Source: Gracilaria gracilis (Eukaryota > Rhodophyta > Florideophyceae > Gracilariales > Gracilariaceae). Taken from it: a stretch of DNA of 64,000 nt. The stretch lies in NCBI GenBank assembly GCA_030374805.1, contig JARGSG010000190.1, positions 372,001 through 436,000 on the forward strand, in the 5' to 3' direction. Each line of letters opens with the position of its first letter. Position 1 is the first letter of the stretch. The translations under genes and the position numbers were made by a program. Below are positions 1 through 10,823 of this stretch, one piece after another. The notes beneath the pieces are model-generated. The model ran no database searches and had not been told where the DNA came from. It was given only the letters and a program-made list of their open reading frames with translations.

Positions 1-54
1 CGCATCACTGTTGCTTTATAATTGTAGGCAAGAAGGAGGATTAGGGCCACATAA

Positions 55-626
55 CTACTGCGACGCGCTTCTGCATGGCTCGCGTAGTTGGATCAGTGCA
101 CAGCGACGTGCTTTTCGACGTTCCCTATGTTCCCTTCTCTTCTTATTCTTCCTCAGCCTCTTTGTGATTTTCTTCTTCTCCAATTCTGACTTTCCCTCCG
201 TGTCCATCTTCTGGAAGTTGTTTTCGTAGTCTACATATGTAATGAATTCCTTTTGTACCAAAATTTCCTACGACTGGGACATTTGTCACTTGGTTTTCTG
301 GCGTTCAAGCGTTGATGCTCCTGAACAGCCTCCATCTGTTCTCGATGAGAATTTTCATACCGGCCGGGTAGTCGCGATGAATTTTGCTCGTTTAACCTCA
401 TCCATTTGCCCAAACACAAACCATGGAAAACGTGTGAGCAATTAGTAACTTCAACCAAACCCTCCAAATCGTCCAAACAGATTGAAAATTCTCTTGGTTG
501 GCTACGACGACGACATGTAGACAAACAGCCTTCGCTCATCGCCGACACCCAGAGAACCGACAAAACGCAACAGCCGTAATCCTCGTTGTGATAATTGACT
601 TCTCTTGGAGAATCGACTTCGGTCAT
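55..626 (-). pseudogene. Decayed RING-H2 zinc-finger gene with basic coiled tail
   Basis: Reading on the minus strand from 626, about 45 residues precede a RING-H2-like core: F-S-I-C, then C-S-H-V-F-H-G-L-C, then K-C-P-S-R. This is the spacing of a C3H2C3 RING finger, which in E3 ubiquitin ligases binds two zinc ions and recruits an E2 enzyme. The first cysteine of the first pair reads Phe and the last cysteine of the final pair reads Arg, so two of eight ligands are lost. Just after the CPxR pair the frame changes. The following frame (261 down to 55) encodes a strongly basic, charged helix rich in Lys, Arg and Glu, as often follows RING domains. The frame change and lost ligands indicate a decayed host gene. 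A short intron or assembly errors are the alternative. The substrate cannot be inferred. Confidence 0.55.
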
Positions 627-725
627 GAAACGCTGAGGAAGTGCCGCATACTTTTTGTGATCATACAGGAAAAGCTTCCACCATCTAAAACGTGCATGTC
701 TTAAACAAAATAATTTGGGTTTTAA

Positions 726-1532
726 TTGGATAGTTTTTTCCAGCCATATTTACTGCTTGGCTCAACTCTGACAGTTTTTTTGTACCTGCACAACTCCATA
801 AAGGCTCATGAGCTTCCTTCTCGGTCCGTTCTTATCACAGTAGGCCCAAAACCTGCCTTGGGTGGCCTCATTGATCAGCGCGTGCGAAGCGACAGCGACA
901 CGGATGCACCTGACGAGCCGGTGCTTCTCCGCGTGCGCAGCATTGAGGGAATGTCGGGAGTAGGTTTTTCCGCTCCTGCTCTCCAACGTCGCTGTGTAAA
1001 GTTGGTCATTGAGGACGGCTCGTCCCCTTCAGTGGCCTTGTTTCCAATACGCGGAAATGCACTGGACGAGCCAATGCATCTGCGCATGCGAAGCGACAGA
1101 GACACAGATGCACCGGACAAGCCGGTGCTTCTCCGCGTGCGCAGGGTTGAGGGAATGTTGGGAGCAGGCTCGTTCGCTCCTGCTCTCCTTCGCCGCTGTG
1201 TGGAGTTGGTCATTGAAGACATCTCGCCTGCTTCAGTGGCCTTGTTTCCAATGCGCGGAAATGCACCAAACGAGCCAATGCATCTGCGCATGCAAAGCGA
1301 CAGAGATACGGATGCACCGGACAAGCCGGTGCTTCTCCGCGTGCGCAGCGTTGAGGGAGTGTCGGGAGCAGGCTTGTCCGCCACTGCTCTCCTTCGTCGC
1401 CGTGTGGGCTTGGTCATTGAAGACGGCTCGCCCGCTTCAGTGGCCTTGTTTCGACTGCGCAGAGATGTACCCGACAAGCCACTGCGTCTGCGCGAGGGCA
1501 GCATGACCGTTGCGGATGCTACTGACAAGTAA
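726..1532 (+). repeat. Tandem array of 204-bp units, about three copies (open reading frame)
   Basis: A marker string beginning GTGGCCTTGTTTC recurs at 1032, 1236 and 1440, giving an exact 204-bp period, or 68 codons. The array runs from about 885 to 1500. Because 204 is divisible by three, the reading frame repeats, and long frames stay open on both strands (plus 726-1532, minus 875-1528, plus 1009-1506). The plus product would be 268 residues containing repeats with DAPDKPVLLRVR and DEPMHLRMR. No known domain is recognised. The unit is built from short inverted repeats with a GG-A[CA][GA]AG-CC core, for example a perfect GCACCGG/CCGGTGC hairpin at 1110-1128 and again at 1314-1332. I read it primarily as structured repeat DNA; translation is unproven. 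Confidence 0.8.
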
Positions 1533-1639
1533 CATGCGATCCGGCCTTAACATGCTGTATCCGGAGTGACCTGCTGGGGTCTTTCGCGCTGTTGTCGGCA
1601 GTTTCTCACTAACGCCTTTGTTTTGTGCGAAGATGCACA

Positions 1640-2010
1640 TGGCGATACGGAGCGTCTGTAGCTGTATATAATATTAGAATGTTTATCGAACGGACTGGTC
1701 AACTCGCGCTTCACAAACATTCTCTTGCTGAGGCTAACGATAAATTTATCACAGTTGTCGCCCCTTCACACCAAGTTTCGTTCCCCACGAACAAATCTTA
1801 GCAATGCACTCATTGAGGCTTTTTCTTTCGTAAACAATTTGAGTTTTTTCACGTTAGCAATTCCACATTCCCACGACTTATCATTTCCTTCCTTGCTCAA
1901 CGACCAAGTCAGAGGTCCGTGCTCGTAGAGAAACTGGACAAGATCTTTGATTCTGGAGAACGCTGCCTTTTGCCCGCTCCTGTTCCAATACTTATCACTG
2001 TAGCTTTTGA
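1640..2010. other. No gene recognised
   Basis: The stretch between the 204-bp array and the next coding-like block contains only short open frames with no recognisable motif. I see no repeats, RNA gene or promoter signal that I can defend. Confidence 0.5.
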
Positions 2011-2576
2011 TTATGGTTCATCGTGACAAGCCGCAAAAAACATTCGCACGGGCCTAAAGCCCATTTCTTTGCACCCAAGTCGCCATAGTCTAATCGTGTC
2101 CTCAGTCGTGCGGGGAAGATCCGGGATAAACTTAGCCCTTGGTAAATCGCTGACATTGGGTTCTGTGGGCTGTATCCCACTTCGTATTTTGTGTGCATAG
2201 TTGGTGTCGGATTGTGGAAGATAAACCTGATGTCTCTTGGTTAACGAACTGTGATTGCAAATGGCTTTCGATCTGTCATCCACCAGAATCATTTTCAGCG
2301 TAGTTATATTTCGACGCATACAAGCGTCTGAAGGAATAGTGCTCTTTCGTTAAGTAGCAATTTGAAGCGATCTTGGGCCTCGCGTCTCCAGACCATTCTT
2401 TTGTTCTTCTCGTTTTCATCGGGTTCATAGTTATCTCCAACTTGGAAGGATGGCAAAAGCTGCCACTGCAGTTTCCCAATCACGAGAGGCTCGTAATCAG
2501 ATATCTCACGGGGCTCCTTTAATCCACTTCCAGTGCCCCCACCTTGAATGGCTCGAACGTAACCATGTAGTTCCAT
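2011..2576 (-). pseudogene. Unidentified minus-strand coding remnant
   Basis: Two overlapping minus-strand frames (2576-2304 and 2319-2011) have protein-like composition and follow each other in the same direction. The first ends near the residues RFKLLLNERALFLQTLV. The second continues with a Leu/Arg-rich stretch containing TIRLWRLGCKEMGFRPVRMF. The switch of frame between them with no obvious splice sites suggests a decayed gene of about 190 codons. I do not recognise the family and assign no function. It could belong to the host or to an unidentified mobile element, since the recombinase remnant lies just downstream in the opposite orientation. Confidence 0.35.
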
Positions 2577-2880
2577 TCTATATCGTGGAAGGCCAGTAAC
2601 TAAGAGAATCTGCCAGTGGGTGCCAGGGGTACGTAGATACCATGACCCCTTGCCTTGGAAGATGGGACAATTGGGGGCAAGGTTTTGGGGCTTGAAACCT
2701 ATACGTTTTTTTGGCTCTTTTGAAGCAAAACAATGAATATGTTTTGAATCTGTTCGTTACAACAATGCTCTCGATATGGAGCAGGATTGTATGTGCCCCA
2801 CATAATCGTACTACCTTAATATCCGAAAGAATTCACAGTGTTTTCGCTTACCTGATCTGATTCCCTCCTCCCAAATCTAC

Positions 2881-4126
2881 ATGGAGTGCAAAAGCGACAG
2901 TGATCATGTCAAAATTTCCAAAGAACTACAGAATCCGCAAAGCAAACGGCTCATTCGGAAAATTAGAGGGCCTCGAGTGCCATCCTCTAAATCTTTTTCT
3001 GGATCACCCCTTCGAAGCAAACACGATCTTATATTATCAGCGCACAGTCCAGTAACAGATGCTAATGTTACTTTAGCAGAAAAGGTTCTCAAGCAATACG
3101 TTGACTTGAAACATGCTCTAGATCCCTTAAAGGTGACTAACAGCAGTTCCGACCTTGTCGTTAATCTTTTTGGCTGACTACTGTGGATTTGGAACAAAAA
3201 ATGCTTTGAAGAACAATAAAATGGGGTCCCAGTTCAGGGATTGAGCCTGGTGTACTCAAAACATGGACACGATCAATCTTGGTACGTGAACAAAGATGGG
3301 GAAGCACAAGGAAATACATTGATCAATAACCCGGATATTGAGCGACTTCGCAAAGCACATCGTGTGGATCTTGCTATAAATGGAACGTTCAGCGTGCTCG
3401 ACCAATTAATGTCAATAACATATGTGACATAGCCGAACGATTTTGGTATGGGAACAGTAATATGCCTGCTACGTGCGATATTGCACTTCATGCGATTCAT
3501 GTTCTGGGAATACATTTGGGCTTACGATACGATGAAGTATCTAAACTGAAGCTTGAAAACGTGACCGTAGGATCTGCGGCGTCTGGCTCACAATTCGAGA
3601 GTCAATCAAAAACTCTACTATCCAACGCGAGTACGTGCTACGAGAATGGGATGTTAACAGTGGGTTGAGAAATTCTGTCCTCTTAGATCCCTTTCTTGCT
3701 TTGTTTGATTGGTTAGCAGTACGTGGAGCTGCAAACGTTTATTTGTTTTGTGATATTCGAGACAACAATCTCTGCGTGGTCTTTAATCAAGCCAAACCAT
3801 GGCACATTGAAAACTTTATCAATAATCTTCGTCAAAAAGTGAGGCAAGTCGGTGCTGTTCAAGGAGATCTGTCTTCCTACTCTGTTCATTCAATGAAGCG
3901 CGGTTGCGTTCAATTATATAGATCTTTGGGTCTCCGAGACGAAATGATCATGCAGTTGATTCAAATGTCTGGACCGAGTGCGTACCATAATTATTGCGCT
4001 GCGTACAATGATTGTGCTCCAACCGGCCTTCCTCGATTCGCATCAGTGCAACACTTTTTGCGGTATGCAGAAACAATTACTGTTGAGGAATTGCAGCACC
4101 CCCATGATAGTGGTGCTTTGAAGTAG
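2881..4126 (+). pseudogene. Tyrosine recombinase remnant, Crypton-like
   Basis: Several plus-strand frames in succession encode one tyrosine-recombinase-like protein. The first catalytic Arg lies in the motif GLRYDEVSKLKLENV (Arg codon near 3525). The H-x-x-R box is VHSMKRG (His codon near 3887, Arg near 3899). A candidate nucleophile Tyr follows about 30 residues later in SGPSAYHNYCAAY. This order R...HxxR...Y is that of phage integrases, Cryptons and DIRS-type elements. No reverse transcriptase lies next to it, which favours a Crypton-type DNA element over a DIRS element. An upstream block (2881-3432) may be its N-terminal DNA-binding region. The reading is interrupted about two to four times, so it is a fossil. 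No terminal repeats were found. Confidence 0.6.
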
Positions 4127-4360
4127 TGTTACAAGTATTGCAATTGTTTCAAGACGCTTTGTTGTAAAAGAATGGTTTGGTAGTACACATCGGAGATATT
4201 GCAAAGTACAGGTACTCGGAAAACATAACGTAGCCATGATTCTAATCACAACATGAGTAGACGAACACATAAAAACGGGACAGTTGTAGCTCTGCCACTG
4301 ACAAAAACTACAGATGTTCCACAATTTGTTCTGCATATGACATTGAGCAAATATCCTTCC

Positions 4361-4971
4361 GATCAGTGGACGAGCGTTGTGATACTGAAAAAATACCAAC
4401 CAGCCCCGGAGCCCAGAATGTGCTCCAAACAGCGTATATGGTCCTGCTAACTTCCAAAGTACGGAAGTAATGCCGGACGAGATAGCATGTCCGATTGCTG
4501 TGAAATGAGGACTGCTCCACCAGACGAGCCCGCTGGTGTCAAGATGGGTGAGTGTCTCCAGAGCATGCATCACCTGCGCACCACCGGACGAGCCAGGTGG
4601 CGTGAACAAGGGCGGGCCTATTGCAGAACCAGAGCTGGAAAAGCCAGCTCTAGTGCTCTACAATGTGTCGCAGCACGGAGGGAAGGCGGGACAAACCAGG
4701 CTTTCCGCACGCTGCGACAAAAGGCCCCCCCAGCTTCACACCACCGGACGAGCCAGGTGGTGTGAAGAAGGGAGGACCTCTTGTAGAGCTGGAGCTGGAC
4801 GAGCCATCTCTAGTGCTCTGCAATGGATCACACCACGGCGAGGATACTGGACAAGCCAGAATTCTTGCACACTGCAACACAAGGACTTACCGAATTTCCC
4901 ACCACCAGACGAGCCATGTGGTGGGACTGAGGGCGGTCTCTTGTAGTCCCAGAGCTTGAAAAGCGAGCTCT
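4361..4971. repeat. Hairpin-rich tandem array, period about 160 bp
   Basis: The core CCACC[GA]GACGAGCC recurs at 4517, 4581, 4741 and 4902; the last three are 160 and 161 bp apart. Each unit also holds a second hairpin (GAGCTGG-AAAAG-CCAGCTC at 4632-4650 and relatives at 4792-4810 and 4952-4970) followed by TAGTGCT. The hairpin at 4734-4767 has 12-bp perfect arms, CTTCACACCACC and GGTGGTGTGAAG. The corresponding one at 4897-4926 has 9-bp arms, TCCCACCAC and GTGGTGGGA. The arms differ between units but stay complementary. Degenerate modules extend left to about 4361. Frames open across the array on both strands are most simply a by-product of the repeat. Confidence 0.75.
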
Positions 4972-5960
4972 AGTGCTGAAGAATAGATGCGCTAGGAGTT
5001 GGTGGAAATGCTCAAGAGGCTTTCACTTGGTATAGAAGCAGCGTTAGGTATACTGTTATCACACAATTGGCAATATGTGAATAGTACATTACATATGCAG
5101 TTAATTGTTAGTGAAAACACTATCGTTTAATTTGTACATGGAGTTACTAACTTTAAAAAAGAGTGACCATTCTTGTCGAAGCTCAGCAAATCAATCACAC
5201 TACACTGCACAACGTGTGGTGTTGTCGTTCTAGACGGATCTGTAGAATGCGGTCCTCTGTTGGACTGCAATACCAAAGAACAATCTCTCACAGAGTAAAT
5301 AGAAACTGCGGTCGCCTGTTTGACTGTGTTCTGTTCTTCTCTGTTGATTCCGCGGTTGTAGAAGAGTTTGATGCACACGCATACGCGATGCGATGCGTTA
5401 CGTGGGTCCTTGACTTTCTACGTGCAGTTGCGGGACAAGTTCGCGTAGTTTCTGTTCGGCAAATAGTTGTTATTCAATTCTTCGTGTGATATTTAGCTCT
5501 TCCTATCTAAAAGCCGCTAGTCTATCACGCCTACTGAAGTCTACAACTCACTCGACAGCGTGTGATAGCAACCTACACATAAGAGGACATATGCAGGCAG
5601 ATGCATATAGATCAGAAGTACAACAAGGATTATCTTCAAGTCATTCCACCTTGTTCTGTACCCATACACATAGCGGTATAGTCCCACTCTTATTCCACTC
5701 GAATCCCTGCCAATACTCTACACTCCAAGAATTTTCTTTTTGAAGTGTTTCAAACTGGATATTAATCACGCATTCGAGTGCCTTCTACCCAACCGGACGG
5801 TTTCAGATCAAGACAATTGGTAGTCATCAACTTCCATAAAGGATGTTTCTCTCCAACCAGAGCTATGGTTCGTCCATCGTCATTCCACTCTTCCTCCGAG
5901 TACTACCCCCTATCCCCTGCATCGCTCACCTTTTTCCTCCCCCGGGATCATCAATTCCTT
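4972..5960. other. No gene recognised
   Basis: Only short frames occur here, up to 108 codons at 5163-5489 on the plus strand, without a recognisable motif. The sequence is AT-richer than the arrays to its left. I see no structured RNA or repeat I can support. Confidence 0.45.
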
Positions 5961-5963
5961 AAC

Positions 5964-6149
5964 CCTCTCAATATGGAACTTCAAATATTAGTACAAACCT
6001 CTTCGGAGAACATTTGATTATCCACAATGAACCGCAGCGTAATCTTTGGGAAGCTATTCGATCCTATCAACCTGAAATTTCAAACCTCACCGGAAATCCA
6101 ATTGTTCGAGAACTTCGCAATGATTTCACTCCAGAGCAATTATTTTAGC
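5964..6149 (+). pseudogene. Short unidentified coding-like remnant
   Basis: One plus-strand frame ending at a TAG near 6149 reads as about 60 residues of protein-like composition, including NEPQRNLWEAIRSYQ and GNPIVRELRNDF. It has no good start codon and is too short for the usual ORF cutoff. I do not recognise the family. It may be part of the upstream recombinase element, of the copia element that begins about 1 kb downstream, or of a lost gene. Confidence 0.3.
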
Positions 6150-6987
6150 ATGAATTAACTCAAAGCTTGAGTTTATTCAGCTCTTTCGCTAGGCTGATTA
6201 ATCGACTTGGCGGAAACCTGTCCAGTCATTCCAACCGTACACTCCTGTAGTGCAACCCCGTTTGGGGACTATTGCACCGACTTAGTCGTTTTTCCGCTTG
6301 CGTACCGACGTGCTTACTATCGCTACATGCGGGTTGCAAACCACCATTTTGGTGTATACGTTGTGCACTCTGTGCACGCGCGCTCACTCTGCAGCCCCAA
6401 TATGGGTAAGACTGGTACACTGGGGCACGGTTGCAAGGGATGGTTGGCACAGCATTGCTGGTAATTTAGGTATTTATTTGAAAGTTTTTGCCTAATTGTA
6501 GGGAGCTATATAGTGGCTCGGCACTTGGCCTTCGCCACTAAGTAAATCTCCCCAACCAGGGTTGGCTCTAGACTTCTTCGCCTTCGTCCGTACTCTGCTC
6601 CTTCTCGGAGTGATACGCCGTTGCTAACGGGCTGTCTATTCCCCTGCGTCACCTGAACGAACCCATTGCTGGGAGTATTTACCAACTATTGTCGTGTGCG
6701 ATCTTGTATACGGTGTCCTCCGGCTTTGCCGTTTCCTTTGGTCACTCTCGTGACTCCCCCGTCTTTTTCCTTTTCTTTTGGGTTGCTTCCCGCGACCCGC
6801 GGCCTGTACTGACACCGCGTCGCACTCGCCACACTGTGGACACTTCGCCTCCTTGGAGCATAACACACACACGCCGCTCGCGCGGAGTACCTTCTTGTCT
6901 CACCTTTCTACGCTGGTCGTGAAGGGTTGACCTTGGTCTTACCCCTGACTTAGTCGTGTCATCCCTGGAAGGGCTCTACAGCTAGGT
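6150..6987. other. Upstream flank of copia element D; no gene recognised
   Basis: This stretch precedes the first gag-like reading of copia element D. A TATA-like string (CTATATAG) occurs near 6507-6514, followed by C/T-rich sequence that could belong to a 5' LTR and leader. No matching sequence was found at the right end of the element, so I cannot define an LTR. Short frames on both strands carry no motif. Confidence 0.3.
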
Positions 6988-7353
6988 TTGCCTCGTGAGA
7001 GGAAGATCCGGACGTCTTCTGGTGTTTTCTCGCTTGCAGGCATTGCACTACAACTCCCTCGTCTTGCTCATACAATTTACATCGACCCTGAAGCTATTAG
7101 TACCGCTATGAAATTACTTGACGACGCACAAGCAATTCTTTCACCACATGCACAACCATCTGTTGAGAATCTTATTCCTTTCTCCCTCGTTGAACCCCAT
7201 TCCACTGGTACAATTCTTCCCACCACCAACTCCCCTCCTGAAGAACCTGCGCATGGCAACACCATACATATTCGAACTCATCCTCAAAATTCTTAGGACC
7301 ACCTTCCTAATAGGAATGAGTCAAAGCCCAATAATTCAAAATTAGCACACAGT

Positions 7354-8110
7354 GTGGCAATGCGCTCCAAAGAAAAATCCTTTAATTTTTCTGGAGCAAT
7401 TGGTGAATCTTGGGAAGAATTCCTTAGGGAATACATATTAGCCCTGGCTGACTACGGTGTTCCCTCGGATAGGCAAATTTCTTTTATGCACCATATCCTT
7501 CGTGACAAGGCTAAGCAATTTTTCTTGCAAAAGATATTCGATCGTGTTGATTCCATTCCCTCGACATGACAAACGACCTCATGGAAAACCAATACAATTC
7601 TACTGCACGAAAGAAACGAATTGAAAACCAATTGAATGCCATCCGTTTTGAAAGTTACGTGAAAAACGAAGGCACCAGTACCAAGGCTTTGGAAACCTTT
7701 GAAGCTGACATTTCTAAACTTTCAACGCAAAGTCCTGCTCATTGTCAGTCTGAAGCCTGTCGTATTGGATTTCTCCGTAAGGCGGTTGGCGGCAACACTT
7801 GGGCGACTTTCCCCATTGTACGTTTGGATACTGAACAGCTCAATTTTCAAGAGTTCCACACCCAATTGGAATGTGCAATCCGACGTGAAAATGAAGAGAA
7901 GACACCTCGGAAGGAAGCCAACCCATTTGGTTTCTCATCCAAGTCCAAACTGTTCGACACAAATTACAATTCTGGCCCTCCCGCTCGTTACGGTCGATAC
8001 AAGCATAGTCGAAAGAACTATCGAAACAACTATCGCTTCCGCAAGTATGTAATTTGCTTTGGATGTGGTTAAGAAGGCCACGTAAGCAGAAATTGTAAGA
8101 ACCCCCAGGA
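7354..8110 (+). pseudogene. Copia D gag with CCHC zinc knuckle (fossil)
   Basis: The block begins with a Phe-rich gag-like sequence (FNFSGAIGESWEEFLREY). It continues through a helical capsid-like region with charged residues and ends in a basic Tyr/Arg-rich stretch before a CxxC zinc-knuckle start (CFGCG near 8060). In retroelements this protein forms the capsid and binds RNA. A further frame at 6988-7296 upstream, Pro-rich, may be leader or N-terminal gag. Frame changes show the gene is not functional. Confidence 0.6.
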
Positions 8111-8652
8111 TCTGGCCAAAGTTGTCTCCCGTAAGGTAGAATACCTTAAACGTTCTCGTAAACTCAACTCACAGAACAAAGCCCTCAAACACGTACTGTA
8201 TGAGCTATGCACCAAAACTTAGGATGGTAGTGAGGATGAATCAGATTTGGAAGACCCGACCACATTCTTCGAAACAAAGGATGAGCCCGATAATGCCTTA
8301 GAGGCTAATGACGAAAGAGATTCTGACTCCGGCGAAATCGCTGACGAACAGCCCGATCCCTTTAAAACTTGCTACACGCAATTTTGATATCGACAACTCT
8401 ACCTTACCTATGGACTCTTGCCAAACTCGCAAAGACGCACTGAAACGAAAACTTCACAGTGTTCCAAAAGGTACAGCACATAAACTTCGAAGATATTTGA
8501 AACGCAAAGTTACGTGCTTTCTGGTATCAAAGGACGATTTAGAATTCTATTGAAATGAGGAATTTAATGGTGGATGTCTCGATGTTGGCGTACAACGCTC
8601 TGTCATTGGTCATAAGCAAGCTAAAGCATATTGCACCAAGTACGGTATCGAA

Positions 8653-9887
8653 ATGAAGAAACACAAGAGCAAAATTCTGTTCCGTTTGGGAGACAGAATT
8701 TTTAACAGCATTGCCCAAATCCCCATCCGAATTTTCGAACCGCAAGGACGCATCATAAAGCTAACGGTCGACGTTATTGATTGTGATATTTCCTTTCTAC
8801 TTGGTCTAGATTTCCTTGAACGAGAAAAGATCTACGTCAACAATGTCGACAACCTGTTGGTGTGCAAGAATGGATTGGAAATCCGTCTGAAACGTAAGTT
8901 AGGACACATCTATCTCGAGATGAATGAATTCCAAACGTTATTCAGCAAAAATGAATTACGTCGTTTGCATCTTCACTTCTATCATCCATCAGTGGAAAAG
9001 CTCTTTAATCTCCTCAAACGAGCTCAACCAGAAGAAGCAAACAAAGAGAAAAGAGAACTGCTTACTTCCATTAGCAAAGCTTGTCAAATATGTCAACGTT
9101 TCACTCCAAACCACTGCGCTTTCGCGTGTCCTTCCCACATGGTGTAATCTTCAACCAGGAGCTAGCTATAAACTTATTTAAAATTAATAAGAATACCGTA
9201 TTGCATGCAGTTGATATTCACACACACTTCGGTGCCGCTCGATTCCTCGAAGGACAATCACTGGATGATATCTGGAATACTTTTCTCAACTGTTGGGCTC
9301 AGGTTTACACTGGATACCCGGAATCAATCCGTTGTGATTGAGGATCTGTTTTCACTTCGCTGAAGTGGAAAGACAAATTGGATAAATTTGGAATTGACTT
9401 TCGCCTTTCTGACGTGGAAACCCATAACTCCATCGGTGCCGGTGAAAGTTATCACTCACCCCTACGTCGTATCTTTAACAAAATTACATACGATGCAGAT
9501 ATTGAAAGTGATGATCTCATTCTCGCTACAGCTGTCAAGGCTATGAACGATACCATGAACCCTGAAGGCCGTGTCCCATCCCTTCTCGTATTCGGAGTTC
9601 TCCCCCGTTTCCCAGACATACACACTCAACTGCCAGACCAGGAAGAGCGCATGCCATCTCTACTAAACGCTCGTTCAGAAATGGAAATCATTTCAAATGA
9701 ACTACGTTTGAAAACTGCCATGGAATCACGTCTACCAGAAGCAGTTCACCATGACTACAATCCCAGTGACATGGTACTCATATTTCGAGAAAAAGTTACC
9801 CCAAACTGGACAAGACCCTTCAAAGTCACCCATATTGAAAGGCAAGCAGATTTTCGTTTAGAAAGAGAATGGCGAAGTACAACATAG
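8653..9887 (+). pseudogene. Copia D protease-like and integrase regions (fossil)
   Basis: The first frame (8653-9147) has a retropepsin-type C-terminal motif, DISFLLGLDFLERE. It is followed by a GAG-pre-integrase zinc region with LRRLHLHFYHPSVEKLF and CQICQRF, the HHCC fold that precedes integrase in Ty1/copia elements. The later frames (9081-9341 and 9378-9887) look like the integrase catalytic core: VLHAVDIHTHFGAARFLEGQ with an Asp of the DDE triad, then GESYHSPLRRIF. A C-terminal segment contains VLIFREKVTPNW. The block stops about 110 bp before the left LTR of element A. Several breaks are present. Confidence 0.6.
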
Positions 9888-9998
9888 CGTTCATCAAGCT
9901 AATCCACACGTAAACGAAAACTCTAATGACCAATTAGAGAACCCAAATCAGTACCGAAAAACATGAGGCATTTACTCAATTACTGCTTCTCTCAATTC

Positions 9999-10315
9999 TG
10001 TAGAGCAAAACCCGCGAACGGGAAGAACCCTATGGGTGTCCGAAATCCACTCCCTGAGGAGGTAGTCCGGCGATAGAGCCCTCGTGACTCCCAAGATGTG
10101 GGTGTAACTCCACGGGAGATTCAGTTAAACCTACGAGGTGTGAAACGAAGAATCCGGTGACGGAATGACCAGATGCGACAAGCAATGGTATCGGCCGACA
10201 TGGCACGCAAGTGCCATGCGCGGTATCTGGAGACGGATAGAAAAAGGGAACCCAAAGAAAGAGGCAATACTCGTGAGAAGAGTGGTACGAAAAGCAACGA
10301 AATAACACCCAATAC
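9999..10315 (-). repeat. Left LTR of element A, outer part
   Basis: Begins TGTAGAGCAAAAC and matches the right LTR from 42406. Element B is inserted at its right edge, after the AATAC duplication at 10311-10315. The remaining part of this LTR continues at 20538-21034. The pol genes run toward this LTR, so it is the 3' LTR of A. Confidence 0.9.
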
Positions 10316-10823
10316 TGTTGTACAAATACCGATAAGGTGTGGGGTCCGCCTGGTAGAGGGAGAGCGCGAGGGCTCAACCTAAAGGAGAATAACACACAAC
10401 CAATATGGTAGCAGGGCACCTGAAACCCACAGGGGCAAACGACGGAGCAACTAGTCTAGACCGTGTTGTTGTACTGTAGTAGACGTCGACGCGCGGTAAA
10501 ACCTGAATAGTATTAGAGTAGCAAGTGACCAAGTTGGTATAGTTACTGCCCTAATGGTGCCTGACTTTACAATACCTGAGGGGGAAGGCGAAGTGCGCCA
10601 CAATATATACAAGGTGCACCGAAGCCGATCTCCCGTGCGGGCATGACGTCATCGGCTGCGCCTATGACCTACTGTCATGGGCCAGCAATGTCAAGCTAAA
10701 CTAAATTAGAAATTAGAAATTAGAAATTATAAAATAGAGAATACCAATTGGGTGCAGTGTAGCCAGCAAGGTGCACTGGTAGGCCCACGTAGCACCAACC
10801 CACTGAGGTCTCATTGTAATACA
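10316..10823 (-). repeat. Left (3') LTR of element B
   Basis: 508 bp, TGTTGTAC to TACA. It contains an ATATATAC string near 10602 and an imperfect heptamer run of TTAGAAA around 10700-10730. A polypurine tract on the minus strand adjoins it (GACCCCCTTCCT read on the plus strand at 10824-10835). Confidence 0.92.

Noticed and set aside
875-1528. 217-codon minus-strand frame as a separate gene
   Set aside because: It is the reverse of the 204-bp array; the period is a multiple of three and inverted repeats keep opposite strands similar, so openness is expected.
4043-4609. 188-codon minus-strand frame
   Set aside because: It overlaps the recombinase C-terminus and runs into the hairpin array; composition gives no family and the frame looks incidental.
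6988-9887. Left and right copia blocks as two unrelated elements
   Set aside because: They supply complementary domains in the correct order and strand, and element A with a target duplication lies exactly between them.
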